The position numbers and the translations under genes are program-made. Of a stretch of DNA of 64,000 bases, positions 45,310 to 56,468 are shown in pieces (positions within the stretch are counted from its first letter, which is position 1; every line of letters begins with the position of its first letter). Source of the stretch: Chelonoidis abingdonii (taxonomy: Eukaryota; Chordata; Testudines; Testudinidae). Where the stretch lies: contig NC_133771.1 of the NCBI RefSeq assembly GCF_003597395.2, positions 51,814,831 through 51,878,830 of the forward strand, read 5' to 3'. The notes below the pieces were generated by a model. That model was not told where the DNA came from. It was given only the letters and a program-made list of their open reading frames with translations, and did not search any database.

Positions 45310-45968
45310 ACAAGAGAGATCTGGGTAGCGGTAGGGTCCAGAGTGACCTAGACAAATTGGAGATTAGGCTAAAAGAAATCTGAGGTTCAACAAGGACAAA
45401 TGCAGAGTCCTGAATTTAGGATGGAAGAATCCCAGGCATTGCTACAGACTGGGGACCAACTGGCTAAGCTGAAGTTCTGCAAAAACGGACTTAGGGATTA
45501 CAGTGGATGAGAATCTGGATATGAATCAACAGTATGCCCTTGTTGCCAAGAAGGATAATGGCATATTGGAAGGAGCACCACCGGCAAATTGAAGGAAGTG
45601 ATTATTCCCCTCTATTCAGGACTGGTGAGACCACTTCTGGAGTACTGCGTCCAATTTTGGGCCCCCCACTACAGAAAGGATGTGGATAAATTGGATAGAA
45701 TTCAGAGGAGGCAACAAAAATTATAACGAGGGTGAGGCACATGAGGAGAGGCTGAGGGAACTGGGCTTATTTAGTCTGCAAAAAAGAAGAGTGAGGGGGA
45801 ATTTGATAGAAGCCTTCAACTACCTGACGGGAGGGTTCCAAAGGCGATGGAGCTAGGTTGTTCTCAGTGGTGGCAAATGACAGAACAAGGAGCAAAGGTC
45901 TCAAGTTGCAATGGGGGAGATCTATGTTAGATATTAGGAAAAACTATTTCAGTAGGAGGGTGACAAAG
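45310..45968 (+). mobile_element. CR1 LINE fragment, RT C-terminal half
   Basis: The + strand shows CR1 landmarks: AGGTTCAACAAGGACAAATG (RFNKDK), GTGGATGAGAATCTGG (VDENL), CTGGAGTACTGCGTCCAATT (EYCVQF), and the C-terminal GRSMLDIRKNYF at about 45920-45955. Frameshifts are present. It is truncated at about 45968 by the GC-rich repeat that follows. Confidence 0.88.
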
Positions 45969-45989
45969 CCCATTGGCAACGACTTCTTT

Positions 45990-46890
45990 AGTTCCCAGAA
46001 GGTGCTCAATCTCCGCTCCACCCCAGGCCCTGCCCCCACTCCATTCTTTCCTCCCAAACTCCCACTGTTGCCCTGCATCTTTCTGCCCCCGCCCTCCCCA
46101 TCCCATTCCACCCCTCCCCCACCTCTTTCTGCCACTGCTCCTCCCCCTGCCCCCCAGCACCATAGGCGGTGAGTTATATGAGCCTGTGGTACCCGCGCTC
46201 CACCAATATTTAGGAATGTGGGCCTGGCTCCACCGATGTTTGGGCTTACCATGTTTTTGGGGGCCCTATGCTTGAGGGGGATACATGGTCCAGGGCATCC
46301 TGGAGGGCTAGCGAGGGGGCCTGGTGCTGGCAGCAGTGAGCGACCCAGACCCAGACCCAGCCCACCCCACTCCACCCCTTCAGCTCCCAGCATCACTTGG
46401 GGGAGGGTGCGGAAGCCAGAAAGAGGCTGGGTGGGGGCTTGGGTGAAGGGGTGGAATGGGGTTGGGAGGGTAGAGCAGAGGTGGGCTGCAGCCAGGTCAC
46501 TTGCTGCTGCCTGCACCGGGCCTCCCACTAACCCCTCAGGCTGCCCTGAACCCTGTGTCCCCCTGAAGTGTGGGGCCCCCCGGAGCCTGGGGTGGTTGCC
46601 CTGGTCCATCCTATGGATGGGATGGCTCCATTCTGGGCCCCACCAAAAATTATATAAACTTGGCACCCATGCCCAGCACCTCCTGCACAGCACTGAACAG
46701 CTGATTGTAATGGGCAGGAGGTGCTGGGAGGGAAGGGGAAGAGTTGATTGGTGGGGCTGATGGTGGGTGAGAGGTGCTGTGGGGGAAGGGGAAGTGCTTA
46801 TCCGCAGGGTTGCCGGTGGTACTGAGCACCCATTATTTTTTTTCTGTGGGTACTCCAGCCCCAGAGCTCCATGGAGTCGGTGCCTATGCA
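45990..46890. repeat. GC-rich interspersed repeat with C/G runs
   Basis: It starts around GGTGCTCAATCTCCGC and ends near GGAGTCGGTGCCTATGC. The body is strand-asymmetric (C-rich 46010-46165, mixed after). Long open frames on both strands reflect low complexity. I recognise the style as a common turtle repeat but cannot name it. Confidence 0.5.
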
Positions 46891-47063
46891 AACATATAGT
46901 CATGGTAGATATCATTGAGGTAGCATGAATATAAATAGCAATGTCGCCAGGGTAACATTGATGGTGGCAGCAGATGCATGCCTTCACCATGCGAAACACA
47001 AACATGCATGAAACTGATGAGTACGTACTCAGCATAGCTAAGCTATGCCTCTGCTGCTGCTAT

Positions 47064-47520
47064 AGAATCACAGAAATGTAGGACTACAAGGAACCTCGAT
47101 AGGTTTTCTAGTTCAGTCATCTGCACTGAGGCAGGATTAAGTACCCTCAAGACCATCCTTGACAGGTGTTTGTCTTAGACCATGACACAGATTCCATAGC
47201 CTCTTGAGGTAATTTATTCCAGTGCTTAACTATCCTTACGGTTAGGATTAGTTTTTCCTAATGTCTTAATCTTCCTAATCTTCCTTGCTGCAATTTAAGC
47301 CCATTACTTCTTGCGCTGTCCTCAGTGGTTAAGCAGAACAATTTATTACCCTCCTCTTTATAACAACCTTTTGTGTACTTGAAGACTGTTATCACGTCCA
47401 CCCTCAGTCTTCTCTTCTCCAGACTAAACAAACCCAATTTTGTCAATCTTTCCTGGTAGGTCATGTTTTCTAGACCTTTAATCATTTTTGTTGCTCTTCT
47501 CTGCACTTTCTGCAATCTGT
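47064..47520 (-). mobile_element. CR1 LINE 3' end
   Basis: The minus strand encodes QKVQRRATKMIKGLENMTYQ, then GLFSLEKRRLRVDVI, followed by the CR1 3' UTR ending at about 47064 with the ATAGAATCACAGAA tail. It is 5' truncated at about 47520. Confidence 0.9.
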
Positions 47521-50100
47521 GCTACCATAGCTATACTCTATTTATACTCATGCTAGCTCAATGAGAGCTACCACATGTATGTGTATGGAGCAGGGGACTC
47601 ACACTCCTAGATCATAGTATAGATGAAGCCTTAAACTAAGCTCCTTATACAAAGACAACTTTTTCCTGCTTATCCACAAATTCTAGTGAAGTAAAGGTTT
47701 TACAAAGCCATTCACTGTGTTCTTACCCACTATATATAATGGGATTTGACCTAGATTCTGGTCTTCAGCATAATGATTGATGCTCAGCTGTCCAGCTATC
47801 ATCATGCTCTCATGACCTGTGTATCTAACATTTATGAGCCCTTTTATGTCCATTCTCCACTGAAGTCTTACAGTTTGAGAGTTTCCCTGTTTCTGCATAC
47901 TGAGACATTTACTAAGATACTTTTGTTTTCTGAACGAGTGTCAAAATGGTGCCATGATTAAGAAAGTCAAGTTTTTCCTTCTCAGTCAATTCACCTACAT
48001 CTCCTGAGACTCTGCAGCTTTTGGTCATAGGCTTCGAGGGCTTTCTCTGACATGTATTACTGCTTACATTTTTCTTGTCAAGAGTGCATCACCATTTTGC
48101 AGTTTACAGTCACTCACACAATCATCTTCTTATCTGGTCCCTTGACTAGCATTGCACCTGGTATTACAAAAAGCTGCTCATCACAGAAATCCATCCTTTC
48201 CAAGAGTGCAGAATTCATGTTCTTCTGAGTCTTTTGTAACATTTTCGAGTGAATGGAGAGAATATATTGCTTAAGAAAGGTGCCAGTTTGACTGCCCTGG
48301 AGACTCAGTGTGCTCTATTTAACTGCAGATGAAGTACAGCACAGGCAGTCTCACTGCAAGTTTCTCCAGACTTCCTTATGAAAGTCTCTCCACCCTGTCT
48401 CAGGGGCCACCCAGTAAGAGATAAGACCTCAGCCTTCATGCTCATTTTGTTTTTGGACTTGCTATTGATACTGGCAATAAGGTTACTAACTACACCCCCA
48501 GTCCTTCGAACACATATGGCCTGACTTTACTCATATGTGTTCTATTGACTTCAGTAGCAATAATTACATATCTAATGCTAAGAATGTGCAAAAGCATTTG
48601 TAAAAACACGGTCTATTATGGTTACATTTTGATGTGAATGTCTGCAAGGAACTGAACTGATATCACCATGTCATTCCATATAAGACATCAAGCAGCTAAA
48701 ATAGCAACATTTTCTTGGAAAATAAGAACTCCTTTTGACTACTTGAAAGAAAAGAAATATTTTGCATTTATAATACATGGAAAAATCGTAGTTGGGGATT
48801 TACATACATTATGAAAAATCATAAACAATTCCAGTGGCTAGCAGCACTAGATAGCTCCATATAAATGAATAATGAAATGACCTGATATGCCTTCTATTTG
48901 TATTCCAGAAATCTCATGACCATCAGCAGCAACTGTCTGATATCCAGGGGCTATTCTGATACTGTAATTAACACATTGACAATGGATTTTTATATTCACT
49001 TCTCGATAATTATGATTTTCTTAAAGCAAGGGGAAACAAACTTAGCTTTTTAAAAATATGTATCTTGTAAGTTGGAAAAGCTCTTCAATTTAATATTACC
49101 TTTACCTTAAATGAACATTTTTAATAGTTTTAATTATTAAATGAATATTTAAGGCCATATTTTCAACCAGCCTCCCTATATGTGCCCATAGATTTTCCAG
49201 ATACATCCCTTTGCATATATCTGCTCAGATTGAATTTCATTTGCATATGCATAAGTTAGACACACAAATGCAGGTCTTAGTGAATGCAAAAGGATGTATT
49301 TGTAATTTTTTTGAGTGTATATGTGAGGCCTGCTGATAAATTTGCCCCTTTGATTAGACTTCCATTCATACAATAAAAGTCATTTACTTTGAGTCTTGTG
49401 GCAGGTTGCCTATGCAAGTCTTTTTTCTCTTTAGATGATATATTCAGAAAACACATTCATACTATCTATTTTCATACTACTGAGAGAAGCAAAATGTTTG
49501 CAGAAAACTTTTGTTTTAGGGAAAAAGACATACATTATTTCTAGACTGGTGTGCTAGTGGAATACTGAGATACGTTTTTTTTGCAGGGGGAGGGGGAGGA
49601 AAGGGAACTGATTCAGGAAAGATGTCAAGGTTTCTGCTGTCCATGATGGTGAAAAAGAGAAGCACTCTTCATGTAGGGTGAAATTCACTTTTGAAATTCA
49701 CTGACTGAAGTCCATGGTTGGATACAGACATGCAGGAAAAGTTTATCAATGAGCTCCCAAATAATGGAATGAGCTGTGACTACATTTGGATGCTGGCGGA
49801 ACATTTTCCTTTGACTCCTCCCACGACAAAGCACATTAATTACTTCTCTAATGTTCTTCTGCAAATAGGGTTCTGCGAATGAAATGTGCATGAAATGTAA
49901 TTGCTATCCTTTTTCAAACTGTGCACTCCGATGGGGAATTAGTGAGGGAAATTATCTCACTTACCAGTAACCAAGGAATAGAGTCAAGTATCAGCCAAAA
50001 TGGTTGGGACGGGGGAGGGATGAAGAGATAAATGGAGGTCAGAAGGGTCCTGTGAAATTCACACTTGAATAATTCACTTACATTAAATAACTAGTTGCCC
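47521..50100. other. Intronic sequence, nothing recognised
   Basis: AT-rich DNA without recognisable exons, repeats with clear ends or RNA genes. Confidence 0.45.
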
Positions 50101-50745
50101 CAGGGCCTCTCGGAGGGGGGGCAAGTGGGGCAATTTGCCCCAGGCCCCGGGCTCCGCAGGGGCCCCCAAGAGAACGACCGAGGCTCCTACCTCCGCCCCT
50201 CTCCTTGAGCCTCAGCGCAACAAGCAGCGTTCCTGCACGGCGCTGCAGCGTCCATCCGGCAGGCCTCCTGAGCTCCGCCCCGCTCAGAGCCGCATGGTCA
50301 GGGGGCGGGGCTGCGAGCTCTGGGCTGAGCAGAAGGAGCTCAGGAGGCCAGCAGGAGGCGCGCTGCAGCTGTTCAGGGGCGCGCTGAGCTCTGGGTGAGC
50401 CAGGGGCAGGGAGTCTTGGGGTCAGTCAGGGAGGGGTCAGAGGTTGAGAGGGCAGTCAGCGGACAAAGAATGGGGGGGTTGGATTGTGGGCATTCGGGGG
50501 GTTTGTCAGGACTCAGTGGGGGGGTGGATAGGGGTCGTGGCAGTCAAGGGGACAGGGAGCAGGGGTGGAATCCCGGGGTGGTGATTGGGTGGGGTTTCTG
50601 GGGGACAGTGAGGGGACAAGGAGCAGGATGGGTCAGGGATTCTGAGGAGGACAGTCGGGGGGGCAGGACGTGGGTGGGGGTCAGATAGGGGGAGGGCCAG
50701 GCTGTTTTGGAGGTACGCCTTCCCTGCCCTAAAGCTCATTCAGCA
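50101..50745. repeat. GC-rich repeat with G-rich strand
   Basis: It starts CAGGGCCTCTCGG and GCAAGTGGGGCAATTTGCCC, the same start style as the element at 52200. The first 300 bases are CpG-rich; 50390-50700 is G-rich on +, with many runs of 4-8 G in degenerate repeats. No promoter or exon evidence supports a host gene here. Confidence 0.55.
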
Positions 50746-50992
50746 GTTTGAGGCTTGCAGAAGAGCCAAGCTGTTAGTTTTTCCATTAGGGCTACCATCC
50801 CTTTCACTTCTCAAATGCCAAATTATAGTCAATATTTAATTTCAGTGCCATAGGGAGATTCATGTCAGGGGAGGGTAGCTTCATTTAAAATTAGCCACTG
50901 GGGAAGGATCACATGAGAAGAGCAATATCCTTCCCAACCCTACCAATGGAGACCCCCCCCCTGCATTCCCTGAGGCTTCAGAGGGGTTAATT

Positions 50993-51207
50993 CAGTGGTT
51001 CACAAACTTTTGTCCTGGTGACCCCTTTCACATAGCAAACCTCTGAGTGCGACCCCCCCCCTATAAATTGAAAACACTTTTTTATATTTAACACTATTAT
51101 AAATGCTGGAGGCAAAGCGGGGTTTGAGGTGGAGGCTGACAGCTCGCGACCCCCAGTAATAACCTCATGACCCCTGAGGGTCCCAACCTCCAGTTTGAGA
51201 ACCCCTG
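50993..51207. mobile_element. Non-autonomous hAT-like element, perfect 8-bp target duplication
   Basis: The ends CAGTGGTTCACAAACTT and AGTTTGAGAACCCCTG are inverted repeats. GGTTAATT flanks both sides (50985-50992 and 51208-51215) with no mismatch. The 215-base body has GTGACCCC/GACCCCTGA motifs shared with the 161-538 element. Confidence 0.92.
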
Positions 51208-51399
51208 GGTTAATTTAATTTAGCACCTGTGTCCATTCACATGCATGTGCTATTTTGAGCATTTCAGTTTTCACAACATAGGCTCATCCCAGATTTCTGG
51301 AACAAGCTAAAATGCTCAGTTTGTGGAGTATGTGCATAAGCTATGCTAAGGACAAACCCACAGTAACCATCTCCAGTTTTGAGGGACCCATGGAGCCAG

Positions 51400-51640
51400 T
51401 CCTCTAGAAACAGATAAATGCATGGAGGTTAAGTCCATTAATGGCTATTAGCCAGGATGGGTAAGGAATGGTGTCCCTAGCCTCTGTTTGTCAGAGGGTA
51501 ATGGAGATGGATGGCAGGAGAGAGATCACTTGATCATTACCTGTTAGGTTCACTCCTCTGGGCACTTGGCATTGGCCATTGTCAGTAGACAGATACTGGG
51601 CTGGATGGACCTTTGGTTTGACCCAATATAGCTGATGTTC
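51400..51640 (+). mobile_element. CR1 LINE 3' end
   Basis: This is the last roughly 240 bases of the CR1 subfamily also seen at 33130-33240/34535-34683 (AATGGCTATTAGCCAGGATG, then GATACTGGGCTGGATGGACC, ending TGATGTTCT). A diverged short repeat of the terminus follows (GTTCTTATGTTCTAAGC, 51691-51707). Confidence 0.88.
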
Positions 51641-52199
51641 TAACCTAAACGAAGCCAAAGTTATGGATTATCAGATGACCCAATAAAGCTGTTCTTATGT
51701 TCTAAGCTAAATGAACCCAAAGTTATGGAGATATGAGTCAAGGAAGCCAGCAGTGTATCAGAAACCTGGAAAAATCTCTGACTGGATGGGCTCAGGCATT
51801 TGGTCACAAGCTGAGGTGGTTCAAAAGTTTTGGATTTTTTTAAGCAGAATTTTTTTATTGTTTCTTTAAACAATCAAACACAGCAAGCAGCAAAAATTTG
51901 GCCACACAGTTCTGAAACCTCAAACCATGTTCAGGTTTTGGCAGACGAATTTCAGCTTTTCAATTAAAAAAAAACACAACAAATTTTGATGGAAAGCAGA
52001 CATTGTCCGTGATTTTTTTCTGCTTTTTAAAAACGCCTAGTTTTCGATCCAAAAAAAGTTTTGATGGAAAATATTTGTCCAACCCTTTAATGAGCTTTAG
52101 TGCCTTTTAGCGCTAGCTGATGCTGAGAACCAGTGATACCTTGTAAAGAAGTTTTCTCAAAACTGGGTTTGTGCTGAGATGTGGAAGGTTTATTTTTCC

Positions 52200-52346
52200 C
52201 AGGTCTGCCGTGGAGGGGAGCAAGTGGGGCAATTTGCCCTGGGCCCCACAGGGGCCCCCACGAGAATATAGTATTGCAATTTTTTTATGGAAGGGGCCCC
52301 CGAAATTGCTTTGCCCCAGGCCCCCTGAATCCTCTGGGCGGCCCTG
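52200..52346. mobile_element. Short CAGG...CCTG inverted-repeat element
   Basis: The ends CAGGTCTGCCGTGGAGGG and CCTCTGGGCGGCCCTG are imperfect inverted repeats, and the inner AATTTGCCC and GAAATTGCTTTGCCCC are also inverted, so the 147-base element nearly folds on itself. The flanks atttttcc and agtttccc match at 6 of 8, which could be a hAT-type duplication. Confidence 0.5.
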
Positions 52347-52717
52347 AGTTTCCCTGAAAGAGACTTATATTTTGTTTTGGATGTTCCTACAGTGTTAACA
52401 GCTCTTAGGACCCACTCCTTCAAACCCCGACTTATCTGAGTAGTCCTTACCAAAGTAAGGAGTCCCATTGAAGTACAGTGGTTGTGGGAAACCTGGCTAT
52501 CAAAAGTGTCTGCTTGCTTCAGGGTTTGTAGGCCTCAGATGGTAAGTTCCTATTTTATTTTATGGGCTGTGCAGTGCAAAATAATAAATGTAAAGTATTT
52601 CAAAGCTTTACTTGTGACAATGGCTGAGAGTACATTTGCTTTGTTTACAAACATTTGTGCTGCAATTGCTAAGCGGATTAAACTGGTTGATATAATTTAC
52701 ATGCTGTTTGTAAACAG

Positions 52718-52828
52718 GTTCAGGTGGCTATGCTGACAATCTTGTTGGTGCTGTCTCTGCAACTGGTCATGGAGAGTCCATCATGAAAGTCACTCTTGCA
52801 AGGCTTATCCTCTTTCATATGGAACAAG
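52718..52828 (+). CDS. ASRGL1: ASRGL1-family isoaspartyl peptidase/L-asparaginase, next exon
   Basis: A 111-base exon between TGTAAACAG and G|GTAAGA. Its first two bases complete the Gly codon begun by the exon at 31761-31879, which gives GSGGYADNLVGAVSATGHG, then ESIMKVTLARLILFHMEQ. In the family the Thr-Gly of ATGHG lines the active site (Thr219/Gly220 in human ASRGL1), and the GGYAD loop and HGES segment belong to the beta chain; all are intact. It ends again in phase 1, so a further coding exon is required, and I did not find one before 64000. The frame is open and no disabling change is visible, so the gene looks functional. Confidence 0.92.
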
Positions 52829-53160
52829 GTAAGATGATCCTCACATTGATGAATGCATCTGCATTGCTTAAACAACATTTATACAATACTTTCCTTGGCT
52901 GTAACAAGTAACAATCGATTCTTAACTGCTGAAAGGGAAGTTAGTTTGCAATACAATATGTATAAGAGAACATTTTAAAAACTTCTAGACGTATATAGTT
53001 CTCTATTTACTCTTAACCCTGTTTCCTAAGTTTGATAAATGACACTGTATACAAAACTGAGAAGAATGCAGTATGGTTAAATAATCAGAATTGTATGTAT
53101 GTGCCTTCAGAAGCTTTCACTATACAAATAATGATTTTGGGAAAATTTTGCAAAGACCAT

Positions 53161-54034
53161 TGTCAAGGTTTTTTCCCCCACTTTGAACTTTGGAGTACAA
53201 AAAGTGGGGACCTGCATGAATACTTTTAAGCTTAATTACTAGCTTAAATCTGGTACACTGCCACCAGCCAGAACTTAGTGTCTGGCACACTTTCTGTTCC
53301 CCCAAAACCTTCCCTGGGGAACCCAGACCCAAACCCCTTGGGTCTTAAAACAAGGAGAAATTAACCATCCCCCTCCTTTTCCCCCCAGACATTCCCCTCC
53401 CTGGGTTGCCTTGAGAAGTTTCACACCGAACCAAACTCCTTGGATCTTAAAACAAGGAGGAATTAACCATCCCCCTTCTTTTCCCCCCACCAATCCCTGG
53501 TGAGTTCAGACTTAATCCCTTGGACTTTAAAACAAGGAAAAATCAATCAGGTTCTTAAAAAGAAAGCTTTTAATTAAAGAAAGAAAAGGTAAAAATTATC
53601 TCTGTAAAATCAGGAAGGAAAATGCTTTACAGGGTACTCAGATTCACATAGACTAGAGGGATCCCGCCCCCAGCCTTAGATTCAAAGTTACAGCAAACAG
53701 AGGTAAAAAATGCTTCCAGCAAAAAGACACATTTACAAGTTAAGAAAACAGACATAAGACTAATCCACCTTGCCTTGCTATTACTTACAATTTTGAAACC
53801 TGAAAGACTGATTGAGAAAGATTGGGGATGCCTGGGTGTACGTCTGGTCCCTCTTAGCCCCAAGAGCATACAACGAACAAAAACAAAAAGCACAAACAAA
53901 GATTTCCCTCCACCAAGATTTGAAAGTATCTTATCCCCCTATTGGTCCTCTGGTCAGGTGTCAGCCAGGTTAATGAGCTTCTTAACCCTTTACAGGTAAA
54001 AGAGACATTAACCCTTAACCATCTGTTTATGACA
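53161..54034 (-). mobile_element. Solo Ty3/Gypsy LTR with 5-bp target duplication
   Basis: It runs TGTCAAGGTTTTTTCCCC to CATCTGTTTATGACA (874 bases, TG...CA) with ACCAT on both sides (53156-53160 and 54035-54039). Read on the minus strand its head TGTCATAAACAG matches the LTR starts at 8261 and 37606. It lies 332 bases downstream of the second ASRGL1 exon. No internal region remains. Confidence 0.95.
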
Positions 54035-54078
54035 ACCATTGATTAAATTTAGGAAACAGCACGGTAAGTGTAGGAACA

Positions 54079-54361
54079 CAAAGGACTTGTCTACACTTAA
54101 CAGGGGTTCAACATGCGGAGATTGATGCATTGGCAATCAATTTAGTGGGTCAACCACCAATTGCTCTCCCATCGACTCCTGTACTCCACCTGAACGAGAG
54201 GCGCAAGGGGAGTCAATGGGAGAGCATCTCCAGTCAACAACATCGTATAGTATGGACCCCATGATAAGTAGATCTAAGTACGTCAACTTCAGCTATGTTA
54301 TTCGTGTAGCTGAAGTTGCATAACTTAGATCGATCTTCCCTCATAGAGTAGACAAGGCCCA
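54079..54361. mobile_element. Non-autonomous inverted-repeat element (MITE-like)
   Basis: The ends GGACTTGTCTACACTT and AGAGTAGACAAGGCCC are inverted repeats. An internal hairpin at 54285-54317 pairs CAACTTCAGCTA with TAGCTGAAGTTG. No coding capacity; the target duplication is not clear. Confidence 0.65.
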
Positions 54362-54369
54362 AGTGGCAG

Positions 54370-55159
54370 CATTGTGTAGATTTTTTTTTAATCAGTCGGG
54401 GCCACTATTTTACTTGGCTTGTTGTGCTGTATATGATCTCTAAAGCTAATATACAGCACTACTCTTGTCTATTGTATGTTTGAGGGCAATTTTGAAATGC
54501 AAATTCCAAAGGCCCCACAGAGATTCAGAATGATTATTATGGTTCACATTCACTTGAACAGGGATTGGAATTTTATTACAGTTATAGTAATTGGCATATT
54601 TTTATGGATTCATTTTTTAATTTGGCACCCACTCAGACTTCACTGCGCATGCTACAGTAGTAGCATGATGAATTACTGTAAGATTTTTTTTATTCATTAT
54701 TATTAAGTTTAATTATTTTTGCTCATGTACCCAGATGTGAACAGCGTCAGTTTTCTAATCTAATAATACAGGCTGTTTTGAAAATATGTGCTGTCAATTA
54801 GAGGCATTTTATAATAGAAACGATAAAAAGAATCATTAATGAAAAGTAGTTTGCCTCCCTATGTACTGGCTTCAGTTCCATAGTTAATCAAAGGTGCTTT
54901 GAAATAGAAATCATTAATTAACTTTGCCTGTTTTTGAATTGATCAAGTGCTCTGAAAGCTGCTGAGAATCTGTGAAATGAAGTCCTTCTGAAAAAGAAAA
55001 CAACATTAATAGACTCTGTTTTTCCAAATGATAAATTTTATTCTCTCCTATCAATAGCATATTCCTTCAAGACTATTGCATTGTTTACCATATTTTAAAG
55101 TAAATAGGAAAGAGAGGATCCAATTTCAGGTGAATTCAAGCTGGGTATCTGCATTGCAG
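54370..55159. other. Intronic sequence, nothing recognised
   Basis: AT-rich with no defined element or exon. Confidence 0.45.
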
Positions 55160-56110
55160 AAAAGCTGGTATTAGAGCTGGGAGAAATTTTTTGGATTAAT
55201 CTTTTTTTTGTTACCAAAGCAGGCAGATTTGGGTTGACCAAAATATTTAGCAAATTTGGGCTGATTCTGGGGAACGCTTTTGTCCTGAACATTTTGTTTT
55301 TCTGCTTTTATCAAAATGAACCATTTTTACATTATAAAAATGAACCATTTTGATTATTTGGGATAGATTTATGAGAAGATTAAGGAAACGTTCAGAAAAC
55401 CACTGGTGGTGATGCCGGTCTCGCACCAAATAGGCAAGTGGTTTGGGTGCTCACCTGAGATACTTTGAATCTTGGCTCTGGACCTGGGACTTCAATATAG
55501 GTCTCCCCACTCCCAGATGCATGCCTTAACCACCAGGCAACAGAATTATTCTTATGCCTATTCAATGATGATTGAAGTACTTTATATGAAGTGGAACTGC
55601 TTTGGCAGCTGAGACTGAGAGCAGCCCACTTCAGAATAGCCAATCTCCTGGTGGTTAAGGCACTCAGATAGCAGGGAAACTTGGGTACAAGTCCCTAACT
55701 GCAGACCAATTTTGTGAATCTAATCTTTCATTTCCTTTGCCTGCAGGAGATCCAGGTTCAAATTCCTGCCCTGGAGCAGGGACTCGTGCCTGGATATCTT
55801 GCATCCCAGATGAGTGTCCTAACTATTGGGCTATTTGGTACAAAGGTCAGGGGGAATGAGGAGGCATTACCACCTCCTGTCATTTTATGAATTTAGCCCT
55901 TTATTTCCTTTGCTTTTATTAAAAAATCTGACACAAAATATTTTGTGTGAAAGAAAGCGTTTCATTTGAGCTGAAATGAAACTTTTCTAACATTTTCAAT
56001 TAACTGAGAATTCCAAAATATTTGAGATTCAGTTTGAGCTGACCTTTGCTGATTTTTCAGAATTGCTGATAAACCAAAAATAATTTGTTCACACTTTTCT
56101 AGCTGGGCTA
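55160..56110. repeat. Interspersed element with tRNA-like modules
   Basis: It opens TAGAGCTGGGAGAAATTTTT and closes near TTTTCTAGCTGGGCTA, an imperfect inverted pair. Inside are pol III box-like words: TGGTTAAGGCACT with GGTACAAGTCCC (55650-55695, +), GGTTCAAATTCC (55753, +), and on the minus strand near 55440-55545. Similar modules recur at 61795-61900 and 63200-63680. Family not assigned. Confidence 0.4.
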
Positions 56111-56283
56111 ACCTCATAGTACTTCATTTATATGTTAAAAAATATATTGTACATATTAAAAAAAATAGGATCAATCCAATATATATACTTTTCTTGTTTC
56201 TCTGTAAATTATAGACTAGCATATTAGATGGTGCTAATAAATCTAAAATAATTTAAAAGAAAGGCCCTTGGAAAAATAAAATA

Positions 56284-56468
56284 GGGGGAGGAATAGCTCA
56301 GTGGTTTGAGCATTGGCCTGCTAAACCCAGGGTTGTGAGTTTAATCCTTGAGGGGGCCATCTAGGGCAAAAATCAGTACTTGTTCCTGCTAGTGAAGGCA
56401 GGGGGCTGGACTCAATGACCTTTCAAGGTCCCTTCCAACGCTAGGAGATAGGTATATCTCTTATTATT
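56284..56468 (+). mobile_element. Cry I-type tRNA-derived SINE (tortoise pol III/SINE)
   Basis: The head carries an A box, TAGCTCAGTGG (56294-56304), and a B box, GGTTGTGAGTTTAATCC (56331-56347), of a tRNA-like region, with the tRNA-unrelated part GAAGGCAGGGGGCTGGACTC and the CR1-like 3' tail GACCTTTCAAGGTCCCTTCC, ending in a short (ATT)n. The shared tail implies mobilisation by CR1. It is the strongest marker for a cryptodiran turtle. Confidence 0.93.

Larger units (their letters stand above)
31880..52717 (+). other. ASRGL1: ASRGL1 intron (about 20.8 kb)
   Basis: The sequence between the two phase-matched exons starts GTATGA and ends AACAG. It carries nearly all the LTR, CR1 and hAT insertions listed between these positions, including the nested Gypsy block at 37-43.6 kb. 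I saw no other host coding exon inside it. The length could be inflated if the 37.6-42.7 kb block is misassembled. Confidence 0.8.

Noticed and set aside
45944..47035. A 363-codon minus-strand open frame
   Set aside because: It lies over GC-rich low-complexity repeat and the end of a CR1; the translation is Pro/Ser/Thr-rich with no domain, and the opposite strand is also open. Composition artefact.
50135..50398. Possible CpG-island promoter of an unseen gene
   Set aside because: The sequence starts with a dispersed-repeat end also seen at 52200, and no exon, TATA box or splice pattern follows.
56284..56360. Candidate functional tRNA gene
   Set aside because: The A and B boxes belong to the Cry I SINE head; the cloverleaf is degenerate and the SINE body follows directly.
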